From contig CAVSYR010000002.1 in NCBI GenBank assembly GCA_963732225.1, positions 558,001 through 622,000 on the forward strand: DNA of 64,000 bases, given 5' to 3'. This document shows positions 33,347-45,273 of the stretch, piece by piece. The notes beneath the pieces were generated by a model. It made no database searches. It saw only the letters and a list, made by a program, of their open reading frames with translations, and was not told where the DNA came from. Positions within the stretch are counted from its first letter, which is position 1. Each line of letters begins with the position of its first letter. Source of the stretch: VRUE01 sp963732225 (lineage in GTDB: Bacteria; Actinomycetota; Thermoleophilia; Solirubrobacterales; 70-9). The translations under genes were made by a program, and so were the position numbers.

Positions 33347-33903
33347 GCGAGCTGGTCGAGAAGCTCTTCGCGATTCACGACTCGCTCACCGAGGCCAGCA
33401 TCGCCCACGCGTTTGGCGGCGCGATCGCGCTCGCCTATTGCACCGAGGAACCCAGGGGCACCCGCGATCTCGACGTCAACATCTTCATCGATGCCGCCAA
33501 GGCAGGGCCGACGCTCGGTCACATGCCGTCCGGCGTGAAGGTCGGCAAGGAGGACATCGCCAAAGTCGAGCGCGATGGACAGGCGCGTCTCGACTGGGAC
33601 GGGACCCCGGTGGACGTCTTCCTCAACAACCTTCCCCTGCACCAGGCGGTTGCGGCGGCGGTCGTCTGGGTTCCCCTCGCCGGCCGTCAGGTGCCGGTCC
33701 TCGATTGCGCCTCGCTGGCGATCTTCAAGGCCTTCTTCGACCGCACCAAGGACTGGGCCGATCTGGAGGCGATTGCCGCGGCGACACCGGCCGACATCGG
33801 CGCCGCCGCGGCGACGATCTCCGAGCTGGCCGGCCCCGATGATCCGGCGGTCAAGCGCCTCGAGAGCCTGATTCCTCTCGATGTCGGGTCCTGGCGCCGA
33901 TAG
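33343..33903 (+). CDS. nucleotidyltransferase-fold protein (toxin-like)
   Basis: 186 residues from TTG at 33343. HAFGGAIALAYCTEEPRGTRDLDVNIFI is the signature of MNT/AbiEii-type nucleotidyltransferases (GG loop, then D-x-D in RDLDVN), and VDVFL supplies a third acidic residue. It is coupled to an XRE gene, so the pair resembles a type IV (AbiE-like) toxin-antitoxin system with an HTH antitoxin. That is an inference from order and fold, not a demonstrated role. The C-terminal helical part is SLAIFKAFFDRTKDWADLEAI. Confidence 0.75.
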   Translation: MSELVEKLFAIHDSLTEASIAHAFGGAIALAYCTEEPRGTRDLDVNIFIDAAKAGPTLGHMPSGVKVGKEDIAKVERDGQARLDWDGTPVDVFLNNLPLHQAVAAAVVWVPLAGRQVPVLDCASLAIFKAFFDRTKDWADLEAIAAATPADIGAAAATISELAGPDDPAVKRLESLIPLDVGSWRR

Positions 33904-33911
33904 GCCCAGCG

Positions 33912-35279
33912 CTAGGCGGTTTCCAGCGAGACCGAGTGGTTGGCGACGATCGTGCCGTCGGGGTCCCACTGGCGCTTGACCTCAGCGAGCCGGGCGCAGA
34001 CGTCAGCGGGCAGGATCGCGTCGGCGTCGCAGGGGCGCTCGGTGAAGTTGTAGTAGGAGCCCTCGCCGGCCCAGGGCTGCATCGTCTGCTCGATCTTCTG
34101 CAGGTGCTGGGGGATCGCCTCGCCCAGCTCCGGCGTCATCGGCATGCCGACGCTGTACATGACGAAGTCCGTCTCGAGGTGGGTGAGGGCGCCGCCGTTG
34201 GGGTCTGGCCGGCCGAGTGCACCGCCGAGCTGGCGCAGCTCGCTGAGCAGCATCGGCGAGCCCGAGCCCGGGCCGGCGACGCTGGCGAAGGCGTCGATCG
34301 CCTCGTCGGGAAGCTCGCGGATCGTCAATCCCTCGCCGAGCCCGGGCACCGGGTTCTCCGGGTCCATGTGGATCCGGCAGAGGCCCTCGACCGGCATCCA
34401 GGTCCAGGTATCCATGATCGTCTCGCCGAGCTCGCGCAGCGGTGCGACGATCTCTTCGCCCGCCGCCTGACTGCCGATGCAGGCGCCGTCGATCGTCAGC
34501 AGCGGCCGGCCGCGGATCGGCTCCGGCACGTCGGGGATCGGCGGCGGGGTGACGAAGCGGACCACCGAGGTGACGTCGTCGGAGACGCCGGCGGCCCAGT
34601 CGCGGTAGGCGCGCACCGCCTCGGCGCCGAGCTCGGCCGGGAAGACGAGGGCGCCGGCGTAGATCTCGGCAATCGGGATCAGGCGAACGTGCAGGGCGGT
34701 GACGATCGCGTAGCCACCGCCACCACCGCGCAGCGCCCAGAACAGGTCGGGCTCGTTTTCGGCGTCGACCGTGCGTGGCTCGCCATCGGCGGTGACCAAC
34801 TCGATCGCCTGCACGCGGTTGCAGGCGAAGCCGTAGTGGCGGCCAAGCCAGCTGAGGCCGCCGCCGAGGGTGTAGCCGGTGACGCCGACGTCCGGTGAGG
34901 AGCCCGGCATCGAGCAGAGGTCGTGCTTCTGGGCGGCGCTGCTCAGCTCGGCGACGAGGACGCCCGCCTCGACCCGCGCGGTCTGCGCCTCGGCGTCGAC
35001 CTCGATCCCGCGCATGCGCTCGGTCTTGATCAGGATCGTGCCCTCGAGCGAGCCCGCGAGGCCAAAGGCTCCGTGACCGGTCCCCTGACCGGCCACCTTG
35101 AGATCGTTCTCCGCCGCGAAGCGGATCGTCTTGGCGATGTCATCGCCGCTCTCGACGAAAGCGACTGCCTCGGGCCGTTGGTCGGCGGCGAGGTTCCAAG
35201 CTTGGCGTGCCTCGTCCCAGTCGGGATCGCTCGCGGTTGCGACGCGGCCGGCGATCGCCAGCCCGGTGAAATCACTCAT
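33912..35279 (-). CDS. FAD-binding oxidoreductase (BBE family)
   Basis: 455 residues. The FAD/PP-loop region is VAGQGTGHGAFG with the likely covalent-flavin His, then GVTGYTLGGGLSWLGRHYGFACNRV. The Cys that forms the second flavin bond in berberine-bridge enzymes seems absent (GSSPDVG at that place). The C-terminal berberine-like domain ends YYNFTE...LAEVKRQWDPDG. It probably oxidises sugars or an alcohol; the substrate is unknown. It is 14 bases from rpiA's stop and reads the same way, so they may share a transcript. Confidence 0.85.
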   Translation of the reverse strand: MSDFTGLAIAGRVATASDPDWDEARQAWNLAADQRPEAVAFVESGDDIAKTIRFAAENDLKVAGQGTGHGAFGLAGSLEGTILIKTERMRGIEVDAEAQTARVEAGVLVAELSSAAQKHDLCSMPGSSPDVGVTGYTLGGGLSWLGRHYGFACNRVQAIELVTADGEPRTVDAENEPDLFWALRGGGGGYAIVTALHVRLIPIAEIYAGALVFPAELGAEAVRAYRDWAAGVSDDVTSVVRFVTPPPIPDVPEPIRGRPLLTIDGACIGSQAAGEEIVAPLRELGETIMDTWTWMPVEGLCRIHMDPENPVPGLGEGLTIRELPDEAIDAFASVAGPGSGSPMLLSELRQLGGALGRPDPNGGALTHLETDFVMYSVGMPMTPELGEAIPQHLQKIEQTMQPWAGEGSYYNFTERPCDADAILPADVCARLAEVKRQWDPDGTIVANHSVSLETA

Positions 35280-35293
35280 CTGGTCTCCTCGGA

Positions 35294-35944
35294 TTAGCTC
35301 AGGGACAAGCTCTTGACGGCGCCCTCGGCCCCCACCAGCACCGCGCTCACCATATCCGGCGGAAAGAGACCGTGGGCGGCGACTCCGGGGTCGGCCTCGA
35401 GGCGGGCGGCGAGGTCGGCTGGGTCACCAATCTCGCCGTTGTAGTCGGCGATCAGGCCCTCGTCTGGGCTGGGCGGAACGTCGCGCAGGGCGACTGCGGA
35501 GCCGAGCCGCTTGAGGGTCGAGGCGATGCCGAAGGAGAAGAGCTCGAGCGGCACTGGCGCACTCAGCGCCTCGACCGGCTTGCTCGAGTCAGCGATGACG
35601 ATGAAGCGCTCGGCTGCCGCGGCGACGATCTTCTCGCGCAGGTGGGCACCGCCGCCGCCCTTGATCAGCCAGCCGTCTGGAGTCACCTGATCGGTGCCAT
35701 CGATTGCGATGTCGAGGCGCTGCAGCTGACTGAACGCCTCGACCGGGATGCCCAGCTTGCGCGCCTGTTCCTCGGTGGCGACCGAGGTGGCGACGCAGCG
35801 GATCTCGCTGACGCTGCGGGCGGCGATCGCCGGCAGCAGGTGGGCGACGGTCGATCCGGTGCCCAGCCCCACGGTCATCCCGTCCTCGACCAGCTCCGCC
35901 ACCGCTTCGGCGGCGATGCGCTTCTCGGCGTCGGCGTCGGTCAC
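35294..35944 (-). CDS. rpiA: ribose-5-phosphate isomerase A
   Basis: 216 residues from GTG at 35944. The RpiA signature GMTVGLGTGSTVAHLL, DIAIDGTDQV, KGGGGAHLREKIVA (catalytic Glu and Lys region) and FIVIADSSK are present, with GLIADYN in the last third. It interconverts ribose-5-P and ribulose-5-P and links the oxidative branch (gnd product) to transketolase. It is divergent from an FHA-HTH gene, 27 bases between starts. Confidence 0.93.
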   Translation of the reverse strand: MTDADAEKRIAAEAVAELVEDGMTVGLGTGSTVAHLLPAIAARSVSEIRCVATSVATEEQARKLGIPVEAFSQLQRLDIAIDGTDQVTPDGWLIKGGGGAHLREKIVAAAAERFIVIADSSKPVEALSAPVPLELFSFGIASTLKRLGSAVALRDVPPSPDEGLIADYNGEIGDPADLAARLEADPGVAAHGLFPPDMVSAVLVGAEGAVKSLSLS

Positions 35945-35971
35945 CGGGCGGGACTCTATGCTCGCGACGAG

Positions 35972-36553
35972 ATGGACGCGCGAATCTGGCTCACGGGCGA
36001 GGGCGGCGAGCCCCGTTCGGTGGCGCTCTCCGGCGAGCGCACCGTCGTCGGCCGCAATCCCGAGGCCGGGATCCAAATCGATGACGAGGCGGTCTCCTGG
36101 AACCACCTCGAGATCGAGAACCGCGGTGGCGTGCTGATGGCGACCGATCTCGACAGCCGCAATGGCACGGCGCTCAACGGCGAGCCGCTCGAGCGGCCGC
36201 GGCGCCTGCGCGACGGTGACACCCTGATCGTCGGCGGCCACCGGCTCGAAGTCTCCGACCGGGTTCCGGGTCGGGCGGGCGGCACGGTCGCCGCCAGCGG
36301 CCCCGGCGTCGCCCTCAACGAAGAGGAGCGGGCGACCGCGGCGGCGCTGGTCGCGCCCTACCGCAGCGAGGGTGCCTTCGCCGGTCGTCCCGCCACCCGC
36401 GCTGAGATCGCCGAGGCATTGCACGTCAGCGAGCGCACCGCCCAGCGCCGCCTCGACGCCCTCGCCGCCAAGCTTGATGTCCCTGGCGATTCCGGCCGCG
36501 ATCGCCCCCGCCTGATCGCCGCCCGCGTGATCGAGCTCGGCCTCGACCGCTGA
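35972..36553 (+). CDS. FHA domain protein with C-terminal helix-turn-helix
   Basis: 193 residues from ATG at 35972. FHA core at ~20-95: R23-T-V-V-G-R28, SWNH (42-45, the SRxH motif with Trp for Arg), and DLDSRNG (59-65), which bind phosphothreonine. A Gly/Ala linker follows. Residues ~140-190 form an HTH (TRAEIAEALHVSERTAQRRLDALAAKL). This makes a putative phospho-responsive DNA-binding protein, possibly downstream of one of the kinases in the window. The next gene starts 3 bases after its stop. Confidence 0.75.
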   Translation: MDARIWLTGEGGEPRSVALSGERTVVGRNPEAGIQIDDEAVSWNHLEIENRGGVLMATDLDSRNGTALNGEPLERPRRLRDGDTLIVGGHRLEVSDRVPGRAGGTVAASGPGVALNEEERATAAALVAPYRSEGAFAGRPATRAEIAEALHVSERTAQRRLDALAAKLDVPGDSGRDRPRLIAARVIELGLDR

Positions 36554-36555
36554 CG

Positions 36556-37218
36556 ATGGCGGCATCGGAGTCCGTTCCAAACTCCTGCGCCGGGCCATTC
36601 GGCGCCTTTTACGACTTCTACATCGAGCGTCCGTGGTTGGTCAGCGTCATCGGCCGTGCGGTTTGGGGAATCGATTCCTCGGTCCTCTACGAGAGCATGG
36701 CGCCGATCTCCGCTGCAGCCGACGGCGCGACGATCGCCGACGTGCCCTGTGGAGGCGGCGTCGCCCTGCGCGCCTTGAGGCCCGAGCAGGACGTTCGCTA
36801 CCTCGCCATGGACCTCTCGCCGAAGATGCTGGAGCGGGCCGAGCGGCGTGCTCGAAAGAGGTCGCTAAAGCAGGTCGAGCCGCGCCTCGCCGACATGACC
36901 GAGCTCCCCCTCCTCGACGAGGAGGTCGATCTCTTCCTCTCCTACAGCGGCCTGCACATGGTCCCCGATCCGCAGCGGGCCGTTGACGAGATCGCTCGCT
37001 GCCTCAAGCCCGGCGGCCAGCTGATCGGGACGTCGTTCTTCTCGGATGCGAGCCGGCGAGCCCGTGCAATCTTTGGGGCCGGCAGTCGCCGTGGTCACCC
37101 CACGCCCCCGAGTCGCGTGGACCTGCGCAGTTGGCTCGAGGCGGCTGGCTTCGAAGATCTTGCTATTGGGCCGCAGCGCGGCTTCGCCGCCTTCGGCGGG
37201 CGCAAGAAGACGAGCTGA
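36556..37218 (+). CDS. class I SAM-dependent methyltransferase
   Basis: 220 residues. SAM motif I is IADVPCGGGVALRAL (Cys in place of the usual Gly-x-Gly neighbours), with DLSPKMLERAERRARKRS, then ADMTELPLLDEEVDLFLSYSGLHMVPDP (motifs III-IV). It ends with a FAAFGGRKK tail. The substrate is unknown, maybe a lipid or quinone. It follows the FHA-HTH gene by 2 bases, so both are in one transcript. Confidence 0.85.
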   Translation: MAASESVPNSCAGPFGAFYDFYIERPWLVSVIGRAVWGIDSSVLYESMAPISAAADGATIADVPCGGGVALRALRPEQDVRYLAMDLSPKMLERAERRARKRSLKQVEPRLADMTELPLLDEEVDLFLSYSGLHMVPDPQRAVDEIARCLKPGGQLIGTSFFSDASRRARAIFGAGSRRGHPTPPSRVDLRSWLEAAGFEDLAIGPQRGFAAFGGRKKTS

Positions 37219-37230
37219 GGTGTGGCCCGG

Positions 37231-37252
37231 ACCGGGCCAAAGCCGGCCCGGT
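37231..37252 (+). terminator. hairpin after the methyltransferase
   Basis: ACCGGGCC (37231-37238) pairs perfectly with GGCCCGGT (37245-37252), six-base loop. There is no T-run after it, so termination may depend on other signals. Confidence 0.45.
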
Positions 37253-37337
37253 TGGTGACGCCGGCGTCGTTGGCGCGCGCGCCTCGCGAGCGGAGCATCG
37301 GTTGTGCAATTCGCAACCGACCCGAAAGGGGAGTCCA

Positions 37338-38417
37338 ATGCTCAACCGTTCGATCAAGTTCACCCTCACCGTCCTTGCCCTGGCCCTGCTGCCGGTAGCG
37401 AGCGCCGCCGCTGCCGGTCACTCCGGTGCCGTCGTCTTCTCGCGGGCAATCACCAACGTCGAAGAAACGAAAAGCGGCAAAGTCGAAAAAACCGAAGGCG
37501 GCCTCTTTGCCGCCAAAGAAGGCCATCTCAACCAGCTCACCGAAGACCCGACCGACAGCGAACCGGATTTCTCCGCCGACGGGCGCAAGATCGCCTTCGT
37601 TCGCGCCGGCGACATCTGGGCGATGCGGGCCGACGGCACCGGCCAGCACAAGTTGACCTCCGGCACGGAGATCGACAGCCGACCGCAGTTCGATCCCAAA
37701 GGCCAGTACGTCGTCTTTACCCGTGCGACGACCGAAGGCGGCCCGCGCGACCTCTACCGGGTCAACCTCGGGGGCAGCGCCCGTTCGCTCGTCACCAGTG
37801 CCGGCGATGAGCACGAAGCGTCGTTCTCGCCCGATGGCAAGACGATCGTCTTCGTCCGCGGCGTCGCCGAGACCGGTGGCGGCGTGGCCGACGACATCTA
37901 CTCGGTGCGCCCGTCCGGTGCCGGCCTGGCGCGCCTCAGCAAGACCGGCCACATCGACGAGTTCTCGCCGCGCTACTTCAAGGGCGGGATCGTCTTCAGC
38001 CGCGGCCAGAGCGGTGAAGGGCCGGGTGCCTACGCCGACATCTTCACGATGCGCAGCAATGGGACCAAAGTGAAGGTGCTGGTCGCCGGCGCCGGGTCCT
38101 CGTTCGTCGAAGACGTCGCGCCAGCGGCGGGCATCGTGCTCTTCCGCCGCGACCAGGGTCTCTGGGTGAAGAAGATCGGCCCCAGCCCCGCCCACAAGCT
38201 GAGTGAGGTCGCTGACAATTCCTCGACCGACTCGGTCTTCTCCTCCGACGGTCGCAAGGTTGCCGCCTTCACCGCCACCGACGAAGCCGAGACTCTCTCG
38301 GCGATCGACGTCGCCAGCCGCCGCAGCTCGCAGCTCGCCGAAGGCTTCGCGCTTGAAAGCGGCTCGACCGCGACGACGATCGGGTCGGTAATCACCTGGC
38401 AGCCGGTGCGGCGCTGA
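37338..38417 (+). CDS. secreted TolB-like WD40 beta-propeller protein
   Basis: 359 residues from ATG at 37338 (good RBS GAAAGGGGAG). The signal peptide is about 1-24. Repeated blades read PDFSADGRKIAFVRAGDIWAMRADGTG, PQFDPKGQYVVFTRA, ASFSPDGKTIVFVRG, the WD40-like/TolB pattern (PD40). It is probably an extracytoplasmic binding platform. Two hairpins follow it, so it is likely a single-gene unit. No catalytic residues are seen. Confidence 0.8.
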   Translation: MLNRSIKFTLTVLALALLPVASAAAAGHSGAVVFSRAITNVEETKSGKVEKTEGGLFAAKEGHLNQLTEDPTDSEPDFSADGRKIAFVRAGDIWAMRADGTGQHKLTSGTEIDSRPQFDPKGQYVVFTRATTEGGPRDLYRVNLGGSARSLVTSAGDEHEASFSPDGKTIVFVRGVAETGGGVADDIYSVRPSGAGLARLSKTGHIDEFSPRYFKGGIVFSRGQSGEGPGAYADIFTMRSNGTKVKVLVAGAGSSFVEDVAPAAGIVLFRRDQGLWVKKIGPSPAHKLSEVADNSSTDSVFSSDGRKVAAFTATDEAETLSAIDVASRRSSQLAEGFALESGSTATTIGSVITWQPVRR

Positions 38418-38433
38418 GCCCATCCGGTTCTCT

Positions 38434-38460
38434 CGGGGGGCTCCGCACGGACTCCCCCCG
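38434..38460 (+). terminator. first hairpin after the TolB-like gene
   Basis: CGGGGGG (38434-38440) pairs with CCCCCCG (38454-38460); the inner TCCG/CGGA pairing shortens the loop to two bases. No T-run. Confidence 0.5.
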
Positions 38461-38469
38461 GCTCCAGCG

Positions 38470-38503
38470 CGAAGGGCTCGCTCCCACCGGAGCGGGCCCT
38501 TCG
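38470..38503 (+). terminator. second hairpin after the TolB-like gene
   Basis: CGAAGGGC TCGCTCC pairs with GGAGCGG GCCCTTCG across a CACC loop, a 15-bp stem with one wobble. TCGTTTG follows. It lies 27 bases before the PknB-type kinase start. Confidence 0.65.
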
Positions 38504-38529
38504 TCGTTTGGCGGCGATATAACCGCCGC

Positions 38530-40329
<1,800 letters not shown>

Positions 40330-40358
40330 GCAATCGTCTCGGGGTGGTGGAGCACCGA

Positions 40359-40430
40359 GGGGCGTCAGGGGTGGGTTCCCCGGGAACTCCCGGCCGAAGG
40401 CCGGCCCGGGGGACCCACCCCTGACGCCCC
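40359..40430. terminator. 72-bp near-perfect hairpin between kinase and transketolase
   Basis: The first 26 bases (GGGGCGTCAGGGGTGGGT then TCCCCGGG) pair with the last 26, with only one T-G wobble. Inside, CCGGCC/GGCCGG form a second 6-bp stem around GAA. There is no T-run. It can serve as a strong bidirectional terminator, or it may be a mobile palindromic element. Confidence 0.6.
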
Positions 40431-40477
40431 ATCCCGATCTTTCACACCCCGTCAAGCGCCTCCCATAGGATCGAAGC

Positions 40478-42526
40478 GTGCCCCACGACGACCTCGACCA
40501 GCTGGCGATCAACACGATCCGCACCCTTTCGATCGACGCGATCCAGAAGGCCAACTCGGGCCACCCGGGCACGCCGATGGCGCTGGCCCCGGTCGCCTAC
40601 ACGCTCTGGCAGCGCTTCCTGCGCTTCGACCCCGCTGACCCGATCTGGCCCGGTCGCGACCGCTTCGTGCTCTCCGCTGGGCACGCCTCGATGCTGCTCT
40701 ACTCGCTGCTCTACCTGGCCGAGGTCAAGGCGGTCGACCCCGATTACGAGGTCGTCGGCCACCCGGCGGTCTCGCTCAAAGACATCGAGACTTTCCGCCA
40801 GCTCGACTCGCGCGCGCCCGGCCACCCCGAGTACCGCTGGACCTCCGGGGTCGAGACGACCACCGGCCCGCTCGGCCAGGGCGTCGCCACTTCGGTCGGG
40901 ATGGCGATCGCCGGCAAGTGGCAGGGCGCTCGCTACAACCGACCGGATTTCGAGCTCTTCGACTTCGACGTCTACGCGATCGCCGGCGATGGCTGCTTGA
41001 TGGAGGGGGTCTCCAACGAAGCCGCCTCGATCGCCGGCCACCTCAAGCTCGACAACCTCTGCTGGATCTACGACAACAACCACATCACGATCGACGGCAA
41101 AACCCACCTCGCCTACGACGACGACGTCGCCGCCCGCTTCATGGGCTACGGCTGGAACGTCACCCGGGTCTGCGACGCCAACGACACCGAGCTGATCGCC
41201 ACCGCCTTCGAGGAGTTCAAGGGCGAGCAGGGGCGGCCGACGCTGATCATCGTCGACAGCCACATCGGCTACGGCTCACCGCACAAGGTCGACACCTCCG
41301 CCGCCCACGGCGAGCCGCTCGGCGAGGAGGAGGTGCGCGAGACCAAGCGCGCCTACGGCTGGCCCGAGGATGCCCAGTTCCTCGTCCCCGACGGCGTGCG
41401 CGAGCACTTCGATGCCGGGATCGGCAAGCGCGGCGCCGAGCTCAGCGCTGCCTGGAAAGAGCTGCTCGACTCCTACGCGGAGGAGAACGCCGACCTCGCC
41501 GCCGAGATCGAGGCCCAGCAGAGGCGTGAGCTGCCCGCTGGCTGGGACGCGGAGATCCCCAGCTTCGACCCCGACGAGAAGGGGATGGCCACGCGCAAGG
41601 CCTCGCAGCAGGTCGAGAACGCGATTGCGGCCCGCCTACCCTGGCTGCTCGCCGGCTCCGCCGACCTCACCGACTCGACCTCGGTGCGGCTCGAGTTCGA
41701 CGGCGCCGAGGACTTCGAGCCCGGCGCCTATGACGGCCGCCAGCTCCACTTCGGCATCCGCGAGCACGAGTCGGCGGCGATCTGCAACGGCCTCTCGCTC
41801 TCCAAGCTGCGACCGCTCTGGTCGACCTACCTCACCTTCTCCGACTACGCCCGCCCGGCGATCCGGCTCTCGGCGCTGATGGAGCTGCCGGTGATCCACG
41901 TCTTCACCCACGACTCGATCGGCCTCGGCGAGGACGGCCCGACCCATCAGCCGGTCGAGCAGCTCGCCTCGCTGCGGGCGATCCCCGGCCTCGACGTGAT
42001 CCGGCCCGCCGATGCCAACGAGGTCGCCGAGGCCTGGCGGGCGGCGATCGACCGCCACCACCAGCCGGTGGCCCTGATCCTCACCCGCCAGAACGTCCCC
42101 GTCTTCGACCGCGCCAAGTACGCCTCCGCCGAGGGCCTGCGCCGCGGCGCTTACGTGCTCGCCGACGCCGAGGGCGGCGACCCGGAGCTGATCCTGATCG
42201 CCACCGGCAGCGAGGTGGCGCTGGCCCTCTCCGCGCACGAGGAGCTGCTCGCCGCCGGGGTGCGCTCGCGCGTGGTCAGCATGCCCTGCTGCGAGCTCTT
42301 CGACCGCCAGGACCCCGAGTACCGCGCCCAGGTGCTGCCGCCGAACGTGACCGCGCGGGTATCGATCGAGGAGGCCTCGACCCTGGGCTGGGATCGCTAC
42401 GTTGGCTTCGATGGCGTCAAGATCGGGATGCACACCTTCGGCACCTCGGCGCCGTTGAAGGACGTCCAAACCAAGTTCGGCTTCACCCCCGACAAGGTGG
42501 CCGAAGTCGCAAAGGAGCTGCTCTGA
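40478..42526 (+). CDS. tkt: transketolase
   Basis: 682 residues. TPP-binding GDGCLMEGVSNEAASIAGHLKLDNL, GHAS near the N-terminus and the pyrimidine-domain signature (GLGEDGPTHQPVEQL) are visible, with catalytic His in SGHPG. Exchanges two-carbon units in the non-oxidative pentose phosphate pathway. Its TGA overlaps the ATG of tal (TGATG), so tkt-tal-pgi form one operon. Its start ATG lies 48 bases after the long hairpin. Confidence 0.95.
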   Translation: MPHDDLDQLAINTIRTLSIDAIQKANSGHPGTPMALAPVAYTLWQRFLRFDPADPIWPGRDRFVLSAGHASMLLYSLLYLAEVKAVDPDYEVVGHPAVSLKDIETFRQLDSRAPGHPEYRWTSGVETTTGPLGQGVATSVGMAIAGKWQGARYNRPDFELFDFDVYAIAGDGCLMEGVSNEAASIAGHLKLDNLCWIYDNNHITIDGKTHLAYDDDVAARFMGYGWNVTRVCDANDTELIATAFEEFKGEQGRPTLIIVDSHIGYGSPHKVDTSAAHGEPLGEEEVRETKRAYGWPEDAQFLVPDGVREHFDAGIGKRGAELSAAWKELLDSYAEENADLAAEIEAQQRRELPAGWDAEIPSFDPDEKGMATRKASQQVENAIAARLPWLLAGSADLTDSTSVRLEFDGAEDFEPGAYDGRQLHFGIREHESAAICNGLSLSKLRPLWSTYLTFSDYARPAIRLSALMELPVIHVFTHDSIGLGEDGPTHQPVEQLASLRAIPGLDVIRPADANEVAEAWRAAIDRHHQPVALILTRQNVPVFDRAKYASAEGLRRGAYVLADAEGGDPELILIATGSEVALALSAHEELLAAGVRSRVVSMPCCELFDRQDPEYRAQVLPPNVTARVSIEEASTLGWDRYVGFDGVKIGMHTFGTSAPLKDVQTKFGFTPDKVAEVAKELL

Positions 42527-43622
42527 TGAAGCCGACCGCGAAGCTGCACGACATTGGCCAGAGCCTCTGGCTCGACAACATCACCCGCACGATGCTGGCC
42601 GATGGCACCCTCGAGGGGTACATCGATGAACTCTCGGTCACCGGCCTCACCTCCAACCCGACGATCTTCGACAAGGCGATCTCCAGCGGCGACGCCTACG
42701 ACGAGCAGATCGCCGAGCTCAGCGCCAGCGCCATTACCGAGGACGGGATCGGCGCGACCCCCACCGAGCGGATCTTCTTCGAGCTGGCCCTCGCCGACCT
42801 GCGCGACGCGACCGATCTCTTTAGGCCGGTTCACGAGCGGACGGCCGGGGTGGACGGCTTCTGCTCGCTCGAGGTCTCACCGCTGATCGCCGACGACGCC
42901 GAGGCGACGATCGAGGAGGCCGCCGCCCTGCACGCCAAGGCGGAGCGCGACAACCTCTTCATCAAGATTCCCGGCACCGAGGCCGGCCTGACGGCGATCG
43001 AGGAGTCGATCTTCGCTGGCATCCCGATCAACGTGACGCTGCTGTTCGACGCGGCTCAATATCTCGCCGCGGCCGATGCCTACCTGAAGGGAATCGAACG
43101 GCGGATAGAGGCCGGGCGCAGCGCCGACGTCACCTCGGTCGCCTCGATCTTCATGAGCCGCTGGGACGTCGCCGTCTCCGACGAAGTGCCCGACGAGCTG
43201 CACAATCGGCTCGGCCTGGCGATCGGCTTCCAGGCCTACCGTGCCTACCGCGAGCTGCTCGACTCGCCCCGGGTGCAGCGGCTGATGAACGAGGGCGCCC
43301 GGCCACAGCGCCTGCTCTGGGCGAGCACCGGCACCAAGGACCCCGACGCCTCCGACACCCTCTACATCGAGGGCTTCGCCTCGCCCTTCACGGTCAACAC
43401 GATGCCGGAGCCGACCCTGCACGCCTTTGCCGATCACGGCGAGGTCGGTGAGTTGATCCCCACCGACGGCGGTGACTGCGATCAGGTGCTGGCGAAATTC
43501 GGCGATGCGGGCATCGATGTCGACGCGCTTGCCCAGCGGTTGCAGGACGAGGGCAAGGATGCCTTCGCCAAGTCGTGGGACGAGATGCTGGAGACGATCG
43601 AGTCGCAGGTAGGGGCAAACGC

Positions 43623-43626
<4 letters not shown>
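42526..43626 (+). CDS. tal: transaldolase
   Basis: 366 residues. The start SLWLDNITRTML, TGLTSNPTIFDKAI and the Schiff-base Lys in LFIKIPGTEAG identify the family; VASIFMSRWDV follows. It is the long bacterial transaldolase class (about 370 residues). Transfers dihydroxyacetone units between sedoheptulose-7-P and glyceraldehyde-3-P. The ends overlap tkt (1 base) and pgi (4 bases). Confidence 0.94.
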
Positions 43627-45263
<1,637 letters not shown>

Positions 45264-45273
45264 GGTCGCCCAC

